Shown here piece after piece: positions 1 through 8,702 of a stretch of DNA of 34,250 nucleotides; the first letter of the stretch is position 1, and each line of letters opens with the position of its first letter. Source of the DNA: an uncultured Oscillospiraceae bacterium (GTDB taxonomy: Bacteria > Bacillota > Clostridia > Oscillospirales > Oscillospiraceae); the NCBI GenBank assembly GCA_934597345.1, contig CAKTRJ010000025.1:1-34250 (forward strand). The letters run 5' to 3'. The position numbers and the translations under genes were made by a program. The notes beneath the pieces were generated by a model. It did not search any database and was not told the DNA's origin. It saw nothing but the letters and a program-made list of their open reading frames with translations.

Positions 1-14
1 TGCAAAGCAGTAAT

Positions 15-1544
15 TCACGCATCTTCGTCGATCTCGCGCACCACGTCGATGATGGTGTTGTCGCGGTACATGACCACGCCCACGATACGATCCTTATAGC
101 GGATGGGTTCGGGTACGCCCACCAGCGCTTCAGCTCGCCGCTGCAGTTGCTCAATGGTGAACACATGCAGGCCGGCGGCCTCGATCTTCTCTTTCAGATC
201 GGGGCGGCGAGGATTTACGGCTATACCCTGCTCCGTCACCACCACGTCCACCACCTCGCCGGGGGTGACCACGGTGTTGACATGCTTGACAATGGTGGGG
301 ATGCGGCCGCGGGTCAGCGGAGCCACCACCACCGACAGGCTGGCGCCCTCGGCGGTGTCGGGATGGCCGCCGATGGCGCCGCGGATCACACCGTCAGAGC
401 CGGTCAGTACGTTGACGTTGAAATCCGTGTCGATCTCCAGCGCGGAGAGAATGACGAAATCCAGCTGATCCACCGCCGCGCTGATCATGTGGCTGGCGTA
501 ATAGGTTGCGCCGATCTGGTGGTGGAAGTGGTTGTTTTTCAGGGACAGCGCCGCGTCCAGATCGAAGCTCTGAACGTCCAGCACGCGGTCAATGAGCCCT
601 TCCTCATGCATGGCGGTGATCTGGCCGGTGATGCCGCCCAGCGCGAAGCGGCAGCGGATGTGCTGATCCAGCATCTTCTGCCGCAGGAAGCGGGCGGTGG
701 CCAGAGACGCACCACCGCTGCCCATCTGCATGGAGAAGCCGTCGTACAGGTAGCCCGTGGCTTCAATGACATTGGCGGCGGTCTTGGCGATCAGCAACTC
801 CTTAGGATCCTTGGTGTAGCGGGTAGCCCCGGACATGATGCCCTTGGGATCGCCGATGTCGTCGGTCAGCACCACATAGTCCACGTCATATTCGGGAATG
901 GCCCACGGCGCGTTGGGATAGGCCACCAGATGGTTGGTGATGATGATCACGTTATCGGCATACTTGGCGTCGGTGCGGGCATAGCCCAGCGAGCCGCAGG
1001 CAATGCCGTCGTCATCGTCCCGGCTGTAGCCGTTGGCGTTGCCGTAGGGGTCGCAGGAGGGCGCGCCCAGAAACGCCACGTCGATGTGAAGCTCGCCGCT
1101 GCGGATGGCGCTGGCCCGGCCGCCGTGGGAGCGGAACACCACCGGGCAGTCCATGAGACCGCGGGAGACCTCCTCCGCCAGCTCACCGCGGAGGCCGGAG
1201 GTCTCGATATGGGTGATGACCCCGTTTTTGATGTGCTGGATCAGGGGCGCATGGACGGAGGCCAGGGAGGAGGCCGCCAGCGTCAGGTTCTTATAGCCCA
1301 TCTCCGCCAGCTTGTCCACCACCATGTTGATGATGTGGTCGCCGTTGCGGAAGTGATGGTGGAAGCTGATGGTCATACCGTCTTTCAGTCCTGTGCGGCG
1401 GATGGCCTCCTCCAGCGAGGGCACAACCTTGTTCTGCTGGTGATACCGCTCACGGAAGGTGGCGGTCTTTTTTTGTCCCGCCCCGGCAAACGCGCCGTGG
1501 TTGCTGATCTCATTGATATGGGGAATCTTGTTCAGTTCTACCAT
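15..1544 (-). CDS. citF: Citrate lyase alpha subunit (citrate:acetyl-ACP transferase)
   Basis: CitF is the transferase subunit of cytoplasmic citrate lyase. It moves the acetyl group of the CitD-bound cofactor to citrate, giving citryl-ACP and acetate. The 509-residue product is the usual CitF length and is recognised along its whole span, for example by the glycine-rich stretches GGASLATARFL and GGHPDTAEGASL and the C-terminal VVTEQGIAVNPRRPDL. The frame is open 22 codons further upstream, but ATG 1544 is chosen because it follows a strong site (GTGGAGGAA) and starts one base after the citE stop. It is the last cit gene visible; the accessory genes citC, citX and citG are not seen and could lie beyond the window edge. 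Identification is firm; the in vivo direction of the lyase is not shown. Confidence 0.95.
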   Translation of the reverse strand: MVELNKIPHINEISNHGAFAGAGQKKTATFRERYHQQNKVVPSLEEAIRRTGLKDGMTISFHHHFRNGDHIINMVVDKLAEMGYKNLTLAASSLASVHAPLIQHIKNGVITHIETSGLRGELAEEVSRGLMDCPVVFRSHGGRASAIRSGELHIDVAFLGAPSCDPYGNANGYSRDDDDGIACGSLGYARTDAKYADNVIIITNHLVAYPNAPWAIPEYDVDYVVLTDDIGDPKGIMSGATRYTKDPKELLIAKTAANVIEATGYLYDGFSMQMGSGGASLATARFLRQKMLDQHIRCRFALGGITGQITAMHEEGLIDRVLDVQSFDLDAALSLKNNHFHHQIGATYYASHMISAAVDQLDFVILSALEIDTDFNVNVLTGSDGVIRGAIGGHPDTAEGASLSVVVAPLTRGRIPTIVKHVNTVVTPGEVVDVVVTEQGIAVNPRRPDLKEKIEAAGLHVFTIEQLQRRAEALVGVPEPIRYKDRIVGVVMYRDNTIIDVVREIDEDA

Positions 1545-1545
1545 G

Positions 1546-2445
1546 TTACAGTTCCTCCACTTCATCGGCCTTGCTGCCGGCTTCGTACAGCTCCAGCAGC
1601 CGCTTGGCACGGGTGACCACAGGCTTGTCGATCATTTTGCCGTTGAGGCTGGCCACGCCGCTGCCCCGTGCGTTGGCCTCGGCGATGGCCTCCATAATGG
1701 CCCGCGCCTTGTTGAGATCCTTCTCACTGGGCATGAACACCTTGTGCAGCGGTTCGATCTGACGAGGATTGATGACGGACTTACCGTCAAAGCCCAGCTT
1801 TTTGATGAGGGTGGCCTCAGCGATGAAGCCCTCCTCGTCGTTGACATTGGAGAACACCGTGTCCAGCGCGGCGATACCGGCGGCTCGTGCGGCGTTCAGG
1901 ATCATGCAGCGGGCAAAAAGAAGCTCGATGCCGTCGCTGCGGGTGGTTTTCAGGTCGGTGACGTAGTCCTCCGCACCCAGCGCAATACCGATGAGACGGT
2001 CGCTGGCCTTGGCGATCTCCACGGCGTTCAGTACGCCGTTGGCACTTTCGATGGCGGCCATCATCCCGGTGGTGCCCACGGGGATACCGGCCTCCCGCTC
2101 GATGCGCTCGATCTCACGCTCACAGTCGACGACATCCTGGGCACTGTCGGTCTTGGGCAGACGCACCACCTGCACACCGGCTCGGACGACAGCCTCCAGA
2201 TCCTCGATGCCGAGGCCGCTGGAGAGGTCATTGATGCGCACCACCGTCTCTTTTGTGCCGAAATGCAGGGTTTTCAGGGCGTTATACACCAGAAAGCGGG
2301 CCGCGTCCTTCTCGGTATAGGCCACGCTGTCCTCCAGGTCGAACATGATGGAGTCCGCGCCGTAGATGTGGGCATCCCGGATCATGCCGGGGTTGTTGCC
2401 GGGCACGAACATCATGCTGCGGCGCAAGCGATCCTTCTTATACAT
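1546..2445 (-). CDS. citE: Citrate lyase beta subunit (citryl-ACP lyase)
   Basis: CitE cleaves citryl-ACP to oxaloacetate and acetyl-ACP. It belongs to the HpcH/HpaI aldolase/citrate lyase family, a TIM-barrel fold. The 299-residue product has the family start RRSMMFVPGNNPGMI and the metal-binding region IMFDLEDSVAYTEKD, followed by VVRINDLSSGLG and a conserved glutamate in AAIESANGV. Its start overlaps the end of citD by 8 bp and its stop lies one base before the citF start, so translational coupling within citDEF is likely. Stand-alone CitE homologues can be citramalyl-CoA lyases, but placement between citD and citF makes the citrate lyase subunit by far the best reading. Confidence 0.95.
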   Translation of the reverse strand: MYKKDRLRRSMMFVPGNNPGMIRDAHIYGADSIMFDLEDSVAYTEKDAARFLVYNALKTLHFGTKETVVRINDLSSGLGIEDLEAVVRAGVQVVRLPKTDSAQDVVDCEREIERIEREAGIPVGTTGMMAAIESANGVLNAVEIAKASDRLIGIALGAEDYVTDLKTTRSDGIELLFARCMILNAARAAGIAALDTVFSNVNDEEGFIAEATLIKKLGFDGKSVINPRQIEPLHKVFMPSEKDLNKARAIMEAIAEANARGSGVASLNGKMIDKPVVTRAKRLLELYEAGSKADEVEEL

Positions 2446-2740
2446 CCTGCCGCACCTCCCATGTGTAGTCGTGGCACTCCGCCGCGCGGGTCAGGGCGGT
2501 GGCCACCCGCGCCCGGACGGTGCAGTCCAGTGCGCCCTTGTCCACGGCGGTGATGAGCGCGTTCTCCACACCGTAGTCGGCGGCGGTCTCCCGGATCACG
2601 GCGATGATCTGCTTGCCGAACTGCTGATAAACGCTGCTGGTCAGCTCCACCTGCACGCCGCCCGCGTCGGACGGCTCCACGGTGATCATAATGTCGTTGG
2701 ATTCCATCGTCCCGGCATTGCCGGTGGTGATCAGTTTCAT
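2438..2740 (-). CDS. citD: Citrate lyase gamma subunit (acyl carrier protein)
   Basis: CitD is the small acyl carrier protein of citrate lyase and carries the phosphoribosyl-dephospho-CoA group. The 100-residue product has the sequence AGTMESNDIMITVEP near its N-terminus, where Ser14 sits at the position that carries the cofactor in characterised CitD proteins. ATG 2740 is preceded by AAGGAGG, which overlaps the icd stop 11 bp upstream. Its 3' end overlaps citE by 8 bp. Attaching the cofactor needs CitG and CitX, which are not visible here. Confidence 0.93.
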   Translation of the reverse strand: MKLITTGNAGTMESNDIMITVEPSDAGGVQVELTSSVYQQFGKQIIAVIRETAADYGVENALITAVDKGALDCTVRARVATALTRAAECHDYTWEVRQDV

Positions 2741-2751
2741 AGACGGCCTCC

Positions 2752-3966
2752 TTACAGCGAAGCTTCCAGATTACGACGGATGGCGGCGATAAAGCCGGCG
2801 GAGGTGACGGCGTGAGCTTCAAAGCCATCGTCCACCAGTGCAGCCAGATCCTTGGTCATGGTGCCCTGGTTCAGCGTGGCGAGGCAGGCGACTTCCAGCT
2901 TGTCGGCAAAGGCGGCCAGATCGGTAAGGCCGTCCAGTTGGCCCCGCTTGCGCAGGGCGCCTGTCCAGGCAAAGATGGTGGCCATGGGGTTGGTGGAGGT
3001 CTCCTCGCCCTTAAGATGCTTGTAGTAGTGGCGGGTCACGGTGCCGTGAGCGGCCTCATACTCCGTCACCCCGTCGGGGGACACCAGCACGGAGGTCATC
3101 ATGGCAAGGCTGCCGAAGGCGGTGGAGATCATGTCGCTCATCACATCGCCGTCGTAGTTCTTCAGCGCCCAGATGAAGCCGCCCTTGGAGCGGATGACAC
3201 GGGCCACGGCGTCGTCGATGAGGGTGTAGAAATAGGTGATGCCCAGCTCGGCGAACTTTTCCCTGTAGTTGTTTTCGTACTCCTCCTCGAAGATGCGCTT
3301 GAACTCGCCGTCGTACACCTTGGAGATGGTGTCCTTGGTGGAGAACCACAGATCCTGCCGGTTGGCTATGGCGTACTGGAAGCAGCTTCTGGCGAAAGCA
3401 CGGATGCTCTTCTCCGTGTTGTGCTGTCCCTGCCAGATGGCGGCGCCCTTCACAGTCTGGACGGTCAGGGTCTTTTCCGCGCCGCTCTCGCCCTTGAAGG
3501 TCAGCGTGGCGGTGCCGGGCTCGTCGGTCACCATGTCCACGGCCTTATACATGTCGCCATAGGCGTGACGGGCCACGGTGATGGGCTTTTCCCAGTTCTT
3601 TACCACCGGGTGGATAAAGGGCACCACGATGGGAGCGCGGAAGGCGGTGCCGTCCAGATAGGCGCGGATGGTGCCGTTGGGGCTCTTCCACATCTCGGTC
3701 AGCTGAGGATATTCCTCCATGCGCTGCTTGTTGGGGGTGATGGTGGCGCACTTGACGGCCACGCCCAGACGCGCCGTAGCCTTGGCGGCGTCAATAGTCA
3801 CCTGATCCTTCGTCTCATTGCGGTGCAGCAGCCCCAGATCATAGTACTCGGTCTTTAAGTCCACAAAGGGCAGGATCAGCTCGTCCTTGATCATCTGCCA
3901 CAGCACGCGGGTCATCTCGTCGCCGTCCATCTCCACCAGCGGCGTTGTCATTTTAATCTTATCCAT
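2752..3966 (-). CDS. icd: NADP-dependent isocitrate dehydrogenase
   Basis: Catalyses reversible oxidative decarboxylation of isocitrate to 2-oxoglutarate with NADP(H). The 404-residue product resembles the homodimeric eukaryotic-type enzymes rather than E. coli Icd. Visible motifs are TPLVEMDGDEMTRV at the N-terminus, the substrate-binding loop KSPNGTIRAYLDGT, the metal/substrate region around DDAVARVIRSKGGF, and EYEAAHGTVTRHYYKH followed by ETSTNPMATIFAW. The frame opens 15 codons earlier, but ATG 3966 has AAAGGA at good spacing and gives the family N-terminus. The gene lies between an intergenic repeat and citD in one operon, so it links citrate metabolism to 2-oxoglutarate and NADPH. Confidence 0.95.
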   Translation of the reverse strand: MDKIKMTTPLVEMDGDEMTRVLWQMIKDELILPFVDLKTEYYDLGLLHRNETKDQVTIDAAKATARLGVAVKCATITPNKQRMEEYPQLTEMWKSPNGTIRAYLDGTAFRAPIVVPFIHPVVKNWEKPITVARHAYGDMYKAVDMVTDEPGTATLTFKGESGAEKTLTVQTVKGAAIWQGQHNTEKSIRAFARSCFQYAIANRQDLWFSTKDTISKVYDGEFKRIFEEEYENNYREKFAELGITYFYTLIDDAVARVIRSKGGFIWALKNYDGDVMSDMISTAFGSLAMMTSVLVSPDGVTEYEAAHGTVTRHYYKHLKGEETSTNPMATIFAWTGALRKRGQLDGLTDLAAFADKLEVACLATLNQGTMTKDLAALVDDGFEAHAVTSAGFIAAIRRNLEASL

Positions 3967-4007
3967 AGTGCGTCCTTTCATATGTGTGTTGTTGGGTGGT
4001 GTGGGAA

Positions 4008-4120
4008 CCAAAGCCTCCCCTGTGTAAGGGGAGGTGGCGCGAAGCGCCGGAGGGGTTGACGGACAATCCCTCAGTCACCTTCGGTGACAGCCCCCTTTAC
4101 AAAAGGGGGCCTTTGGAACC
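4008..4120 (+). repeat. MITE-like inverted repeat element, copy 1
   Basis: About 113 bp with imperfect terminal inverted repeats: it begins CCAAAGCCTCCCCTG and ends GGGGGCCTTTGG. Inside are hairpins such as GGCGC-GAA-GCGCC and GTCACC-TTC-GGTGAC. The hexamer GGAACC occurs at both borders (4004-4009 and 4115-4120), possibly a target duplication. No protein is encoded. It is homologous to the element at 13550-13712, which lies in the opposite orientation. It sits between the aconitase gene and icd, so any transcript joining them would carry its hairpins. Confidence 0.8.
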
Positions 4121-4138
4121 GCTGCATAAATCGTATTC

Positions 4139-6376
4139 TCAGATCCGTTTGGCGTAATAATTCATCAAACAGCCGTCCAGCAGGATCTCCTTTTCATCCG
4201 CCGTCAGGCCGCGGACGTGGAGCAGCAGATCGTGAACGGTGCCGTTGGTACAGATAACCTTGGCCGGAATGTCTTCCGCGCCGCTCTCAATGGCCTGCCG
4301 GATGCCGGGAACAAACACGCAGTCGCCGGGCTGGTAGTCAAAGGCGGTATCCCTGTCCAGCGTGAAGGGCAGGATGCCCCAGTTGATGCAGTTGCTGCGA
4401 TAGCGCTTGGTGGCGAATTCGTAGCAGATGTTGGCGAAGCCGCCCAGCACCTTCTGGCAGGAGGCCGCCTGCTCGCGGGCAGAGCCGTCACCGGGCTTGT
4501 TGGCGAACACGCAGGAGCCGAACTGGGTATTGGCAGCCAGCGCCTTAGCGTCGCCCACCTTGCCCAGCACCTCCAGAATGTGAGCGGGTACGTCGCCGGC
4601 GCGGCGCTGTGCCTCCTGTGCCGCCACCTCTTTGGCATGGGGCACATACTCCGGCACCCGGCGGCTGAGGGTAAATTCTGCCAGACGCAGGGGGTTGGAG
4701 CGGTAGGAGGAGGTCTCACCGGAGGGGATCAGCTCGTCGGTGGTAGTGACGGGATCGTGGATCACCGCCGCCAGCTCCACCAGCAGATTCTCGGTAAGAT
4801 CGTACATCTTGGGCCAGTCGGTGATGTTGGGGCCCATCACCAGCTCCACGCTGGGATCGGCCTTGCCGAAGCCGTAGTACAGCCGGTTGTCGTACACGGA
4901 CTTGTCGAAGTGATATTCCCGGCGCACCGGCTCATAATCCACATCGGTGGCGGCGGTGATGCGTCCGCCGTTGGCGGCTGTGGCGGCGATGGAACGGGAG
5001 TCCATCAGGCACACGGCGGCGAACTGCCCCTCGCCGGGCTTGGAGCCCTCGCGGTTGGGGAAGTTGCGGGTGGTGTGCCGCAGGCTCAGACCGTTGTTGG
5101 CAGGCACGTCGCCCGCGCCGAAGCAGGGTCCGCAGAAGCTGGGCTTGATGACCGCGCCGGTGGCCAGCAGGTCGGCGGTGACGCCGTCGCGGGTCAGCTC
5201 CAGAGAGACCGGCACGGAGGTGGGATACACGTCGAAGGTGAACGCGCCGTTGCCGGTGCTGCCGCCCCGGATGATGTCCGCCGCCTCGGTGATGTTGTCG
5301 AAGAGTCCGCCTGCGCAGCCTGCGATGACGCCCTGATCGGCCCATACGCCGCCGTCGTGGATCTTGTCGGTGAGATGGGGATGTGCCTTGGGGAAGCGCT
5401 TGGCGGCATCGGCCTCCACCTTGGCCAGCAGCTCCTCCGCGTTTTCCAGGAACTCGTGGATGGTCCAGGCGTTGGAGGGGTGGAAGGGCAGGGCGATCAT
5501 GGATTCCACCTTATCCAGCTCGATGGTGATCATCCGGTCATAGTAGGCTGTCTCTGCCGGATGGAGGGGGGCGTAATCCGCCTCACGCTGGTGGGCGGCA
5601 TAGAACCCCCGGGTCTCCTCGTCCGTCTCCCAGATGGAGGAAAGGCAGGTGGTCTCGGTGGTCATCACGTCGATGCCGTTGCGGAAGTCGATGGGCAGCT
5701 CTTTGATACCGGGGCCAACGAACTCCAGCACCTTATTGTTGACGAAGCCGCTCTCGAAGGTGGCCTTCACCAGCGCGATGGCCACGTCGTGGGGGCCGAC
5801 GCCCCGGCGGGGCTTGCCGGTGAGGTATACCATGACCACCTCCGGCATGGGAGCGTCCCAGGTGTTCTTCAGCAGCTGCTTGGCCAGCTCCGGGCCGCCT
5901 TCGCCCACGGCCATGGTGCCCAGCGCGCCGTAACGGGTGTGGGAGTCGGAGCCCAGGATCATGGCGCCGCATTTTGCCATCTGCTCCCGGGCGTAGGAGT
6001 GAATGACGCTCTGGTTGGCGGGAACGTAGATGCCGCCGTACTTCTTGGCGGCGGACAGGCCGAACACATGGTCATCCTCGTTGATGGTGCCGCCTACGGC
6101 GCACAGGCTGTTGTGACAGTTGGTCAGGGCATAGGGGATGGGGAACTCCTTCATGCCGCTGGCCCGGGCCTGCTGGATGATGCCCACATAGGTGATGTCG
6201 TGGGACACCATAGCGTCAAACCGGATCTTAAGCTTCTCGGGATCACCGGATACGTTGTGGGCCTGCAGGATACGCCATGCCATGGTGCCTTGACGTGCCT
6301 CCTGTTGGGGAACAGACGCGCTCTCACAGGGGACACCGTTTACCAGATACATGCCGTGATCAATCAGTTGAATCAT
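4139..6376 (-). CDS. Aconitase family hydratase, YbhJ-like (probable aconitate hydratase)
   Basis: A 745-residue iron-sulfur hydratase of the aconitase superfamily, close in length and layout to the YbhJ branch rather than to AcnA or AcnB. Visible landmarks are SDSHTRYGALG near residue 145, a cluster cysteine in GCAGG (Cys354) where classical aconitases have a GSCTNS-type motif, FCGPCFGAGD (Cys415 and Cys418) for the other two cluster ligands, and a C-terminal swivel region with DGSAREQAA and NCINWGILPF. Position at the head of an operon with icd and citDEF strongly suggests citrate/isocitrate isomerisation. ATG 6376 follows AAGGAGG. Substrate specificity is inferred from context and family, since YbhJ-type proteins are less characterised than AcnA/AcnB. 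Confidence 0.88.
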   Translation of the reverse strand: MIQLIDHGMYLVNGVPCESASVPQQEARQGTMAWRILQAHNVSGDPEKLKIRFDAMVSHDITYVGIIQQARASGMKEFPIPYALTNCHNSLCAVGGTINEDDHVFGLSAAKKYGGIYVPANQSVIHSYAREQMAKCGAMILGSDSHTRYGALGTMAVGEGGPELAKQLLKNTWDAPMPEVVMVYLTGKPRRGVGPHDVAIALVKATFESGFVNNKVLEFVGPGIKELPIDFRNGIDVMTTETTCLSSIWETDEETRGFYAAHQREADYAPLHPAETAYYDRMITIELDKVESMIALPFHPSNAWTIHEFLENAEELLAKVEADAAKRFPKAHPHLTDKIHDGGVWADQGVIAGCAGGLFDNITEAADIIRGGSTGNGAFTFDVYPTSVPVSLELTRDGVTADLLATGAVIKPSFCGPCFGAGDVPANNGLSLRHTTRNFPNREGSKPGEGQFAAVCLMDSRSIAATAANGGRITAATDVDYEPVRREYHFDKSVYDNRLYYGFGKADPSVELVMGPNITDWPKMYDLTENLLVELAAVIHDPVTTTDELIPSGETSSYRSNPLRLAEFTLSRRVPEYVPHAKEVAAQEAQRRAGDVPAHILEVLGKVGDAKALAANTQFGSCVFANKPGDGSAREQAASCQKVLGGFANICYEFATKRYRSNCINWGILPFTLDRDTAFDYQPGDCVFVPGIRQAIESGAEDIPAKVICTNGTVHDLLLHVRGLTADEKEILLDGCLMNYYAKRI

Positions 6377-6424
6377 GCTGAATAACCTCCTTGGGATAGA
6401 TTCTTACACATATTTACTGTCCCT

Positions 6425-6454
6425 ATTGTAAACGCAGCGGCGGCCGGTTGTAAA
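6425..6454 (-). promoter_or_regulatory. Probable promoter of the aconitase-icd-citDEF operon
   Basis: On the minus strand, TTTACA (6454-6449) and TACAAT (6430-6425) are separated by 18 bp, matching the housekeeping sigma consensus well. The -10 box is about 50 bp upstream of the aconitase start. Confidence 0.6.
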
Positions 6455-6531
6455 CTGGTTTTTGCCCAAAAACAGGGCGGAAAACACATTTCTCCCTTTT
6501 GACGGATTTGCTGCGAAAACGCATTGAAATA

Positions 6532-6545
6532 TGCATGTACATGCA
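6532..6545. promoter_or_regulatory. Perfect 14-bp palindrome, candidate operator
   Basis: TGCATGTACATGCA is a perfect palindrome in the divergent region between the citrate operon and the flavoprotein/hydrogenase pair. It lies about 78 bp upstream of the putative minus-strand -35 box and about 230 bp upstream of the plus-strand one. The symmetry suggests a dimeric regulator site; no regulator gene is in this cluster. Confidence 0.4.
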
Positions 6546-6603
6546 AGCTGCCTGTCATTTTTGAGAGGTGCAGGCGCGGTGCAGCGGTGCGGCACGGCAT
6601 AAA

Positions 6604-6632
6604 ATGCAGTCTCTCCGGCGGAGAGACTGCAT
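6604..6632. other. Perfect inverted repeat, terminator-like hairpin in a divergent intergenic region
   Basis: Two 14-nt arms (beginning ATGCAGTCTC) are exact reverse complements around a single central G, so the RNA would fold with a small loop. Reading plus, the hairpin is followed by CCACTTTTT; reading minus, by TTTTA. The rest of 6377-6866 contains no convincing gene. A smaller hairpin (GCCGCC-GGAAG-GGCGGC) lies near 6670. Confidence 0.5.
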
Positions 6633-6773
6633 CCACTTTTTGGCAAAGTGCACAAAGGCCCGGATAGCCGCCGGAAGGGCGGCGGGAGAAGCGGCGAAAA
6701 AAACCGGGATCGTTTAAAATTTATCAGACCAGCGGGAGAAAGTTTCTTTTGGGTAAATTTTTGCTGATTATTG

Positions 6774-6802
6774 TTGACGAATAAGAGATTTTGTGACATA
6801 CT
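6774..6802 (+). promoter_or_regulatory. Probable promoter of the flavoprotein-hydrogenase operon
   Basis: TTGACG (6774-6779) and CATACT (6797-6802) are separated by 17 bp, 65 bp upstream of the TTG start at 6867. Confidence 0.5.
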
Positions 6803-6866
6803 AGATAACATAACGCTCTATATCCATTTTTCAGAAGGGCGTCAGCAAGTGAAAGGAGTGACCACC

Positions 6867-8702
6867 TTGAGCAGACTCGACATCAAAACCCCCAGCAAAG
6901 CGCAGACTGTGGTGGATAACCTCTACCGTGACGTAGAGCGCCGCATCGCGGCGTCGCCTCCCGGTCTGTGTCCTGTGGATATGTCATTGACCTTTTTGCA
7001 GCTGTGTCATGCCCAGACCTGCGGCAAGTGCGTACCCTGCCGTATCGGCCTGGGACAGCTGACCAAGCTGATCGAGCTGGTGCTGGACGGCGAGGCCGAT
7101 ATGTCCACGCTGGCCATCATTGAAAAGACGGCCCGCAGCATCGTCAACACCGCCGACTGCGCCATCGGACGTGACGCCGCCCGGCTGGTGGTGGACGGTC
7201 TGGAGGGCTTCCGGGACGACTATATCGAGCATATCGAGCATCACCGATGTCTGGCAAGCCTTGCCCTGCCGGTGCCCTGCGTGGCCCTGTGTCCGGCGGG
7301 TGTGGACGTGCCCGGCTATATGGCGCTGGTAGGCGAGGGCCGCTGCGCCGACGCGGTGCGGCTGATCCGCAAGGATAACCCCATGCCCACCGCCTGCGCC
7401 TACATCTGCGAGCATCCCTGCGAGGCCCGGTGCCGCCGCAACATGATCGACGCGCCCCTGAACATCCGGGGGCTGAAGCGCTACGCCGTGGATCACGCGG
7501 GTGACGTGCCCCAGCCGGAATGCGCGCCCGCCACGGGAAAGACCGTGGCCGTCATCGGCGGCGGCCCCAGCGGCTTGAGCTGTGCCTACTATCTGGCGCT
7601 GATGGGCCACAAGGTGGTCATTTTCGAGGAGCGCAAGCAGCTGGGCGGTATGCTGCGCTATGGCATCCCCAATTACCGCTTCCCCCGGGAAAAGCTGGAC
7701 GCGGAGATCAACTCCATCCTGTCCCTGGGCATCGAGGCCCACACCGACGTGACCGTGGGCAAGGAGATCACCTTCGAGCAGCTGCAGCAGGAGTATGACT
7801 GCCTGTATATCGCCATCGGCGCCCATCAGGGCAAGGGCGCGGGCATCCCAGGTGAGCACAGCAAGAACGTCATGTCCGCCGTGGAGATGCTGCGTGGCAT
7901 CGGTGACGGCGACATGCCGGACTTTACCGGCAAGCATGTGGTGGTCATCGGCGGCGGCAACGTGGCCATGGACGTGACCCGCAGCTCCATCCGCCTTGGC
8001 GCGGACAAGGTGTCCTGCGTCTATCGCCGCCGCATCGAGGATATGACGGCGCTGCCGGACGAGGTCACCGGCGCCATGGCCGAGGGCGCGGAAATGCTGA
8101 CCCTGATGGCGCCCGTCCGCATCGAGGCCAACGAGAATGACGAGGCCGTGGCCCTGTGGGTACAGCCTCAGATCCCCGGCGAGACCGACAAGTCCGGCCG
8201 TCCCCGGCCGGAGAAGGCCGACCTGCCGGAGCTGCGCATCGAGGCGGACATCATCATGGTGGCCATCGGACAGGGCATCGAGATCGCCGGGTTCGAGCAG
8301 TCCGGCGTACCCATCAAGCGGGGCACCTTTGTGGCGGCCAGTTCCAGTCAGGTGGGCAACATGAACAATGTGTTTGCCGGAGGCGACTGTGTGACCGGCC
8401 CTGCCACGGCCATTCGCGCCATCGCTGCCGGTAAGGTGGCGGCAGCCAATATCGATGAGCATCTGGGCTTCCACCATGATATTACCGTGGAGCTCGACAT
8501 CCCGGCGCCCAAGCTGAACAACTCGCCTCCCCACGGACGCATCAACACCACCGAGCGGGAGGCCGCGGAACGGAAGAACGACTTTGAGGATATCGAATGT
8601 GGCCTGACCTGCGAAGGCGCCTGCACCGAGGCAGCACGCTGCCTGCGCTGCGACCACTACGGTTACGGGATTTTCAGAGGAGGTCGAAACAGCAAATGGT
8701 AA
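6867..8702 (+). CDS. NuoF-like/GltD-like iron-sulfur flavoprotein oxidoreductase, hydrogenase partner
   Basis: A 611-residue fusion. The N-terminal part carries a NuoF-type [4Fe-4S] site: CGKCVPC (Cys52, 55, 58) plus a fourth cysteine in ADCAIGRDA near residue 98. It then becomes a GltD/NfnB-like reductase. That part has cluster cysteines around VPCVALCPAG and CEHPCEARC, an FAD dinucleotide fold GGGPSGLSC near 231, and an NAD(P)H fold GGGNVAMD near 362 followed by VYRRR. A final cysteine group CGLTCEGACTEAARCLRC closes it. It probably passes electrons between NAD(P)H and the hydrogenase encoded next. The start chosen is TTG 6867 because AAAGGAG stands 8 nt before it and no in-frame ATG is near. 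It overlaps the hydrogenase gene by 7 bp. GltD-like partners are known beside group A2 [FeFe] hydrogenases; whether NADH or NADPH is used is not shown. Confidence 0.85.
   Translation: MSRLDIKTPSKAQTVVDNLYRDVERRIAASPPGLCPVDMSLTFLQLCHAQTCGKCVPCRIGLGQLTKLIELVLDGEADMSTLAIIEKTARSIVNTADCAIGRDAARLVVDGLEGFRDDYIEHIEHHRCLASLALPVPCVALCPAGVDVPGYMALVGEGRCADAVRLIRKDNPMPTACAYICEHPCEARCRRNMIDAPLNIRGLKRYAVDHAGDVPQPECAPATGKTVAVIGGGPSGLSCAYYLALMGHKVVIFEERKQLGGMLRYGIPNYRFPREKLDAEINSILSLGIEAHTDVTVGKEITFEQLQQEYDCLYIAIGAHQGKGAGIPGEHSKNVMSAVEMLRGIGDGDMPDFTGKHVVVIGGGNVAMDVTRSSIRLGADKVSCVYRRRIEDMTALPDEVTGAMAEGAEMLTLMAPVRIEANENDEAVALWVQPQIPGETDKSGRPRPEKADLPELRIEADIIMVAIGQGIEIAGFEQSGVPIKRGTFVAASSSQVGNMNNVFAGGDCVTGPATAIRAIAAGKVAAANIDEHLGFHHDITVELDIPAPKLNNSPPHGRINTTEREAAERKNDFEDIECGLTCEGACTEAARCLRCDHYGYGIFRGGRNSKW

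Noticed and set aside
147..1616. Plus-strand open frame of 489 codons opposite citF
   Set aside because: Antisense shadow of citF with biased composition; no ribosome site or recognisable domain.
4008..4120. Inverted repeat considered as a CRISPR or a tRNA-like element
   Set aside because: No regularly spaced repeats or spacers and no tRNA fold; it matches the second element at 13550-13712 instead.
4217..6385. Plus-strand open frame of 722 codons opposite the aconitase gene
   Set aside because: It is the exact antisense of a clearly conserved gene, with a composition (many G, H, V, A, Q) typical of reverse-complemented GC-rich codons and no family resemblance.
6404..6811. Minus-strand frame of 135 codons in the citrate/hydrogenase intergenic region
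   Set aside because: It runs through both putative promoters and the hairpins, has no Shine-Dalgarno site and no protein-like pattern.
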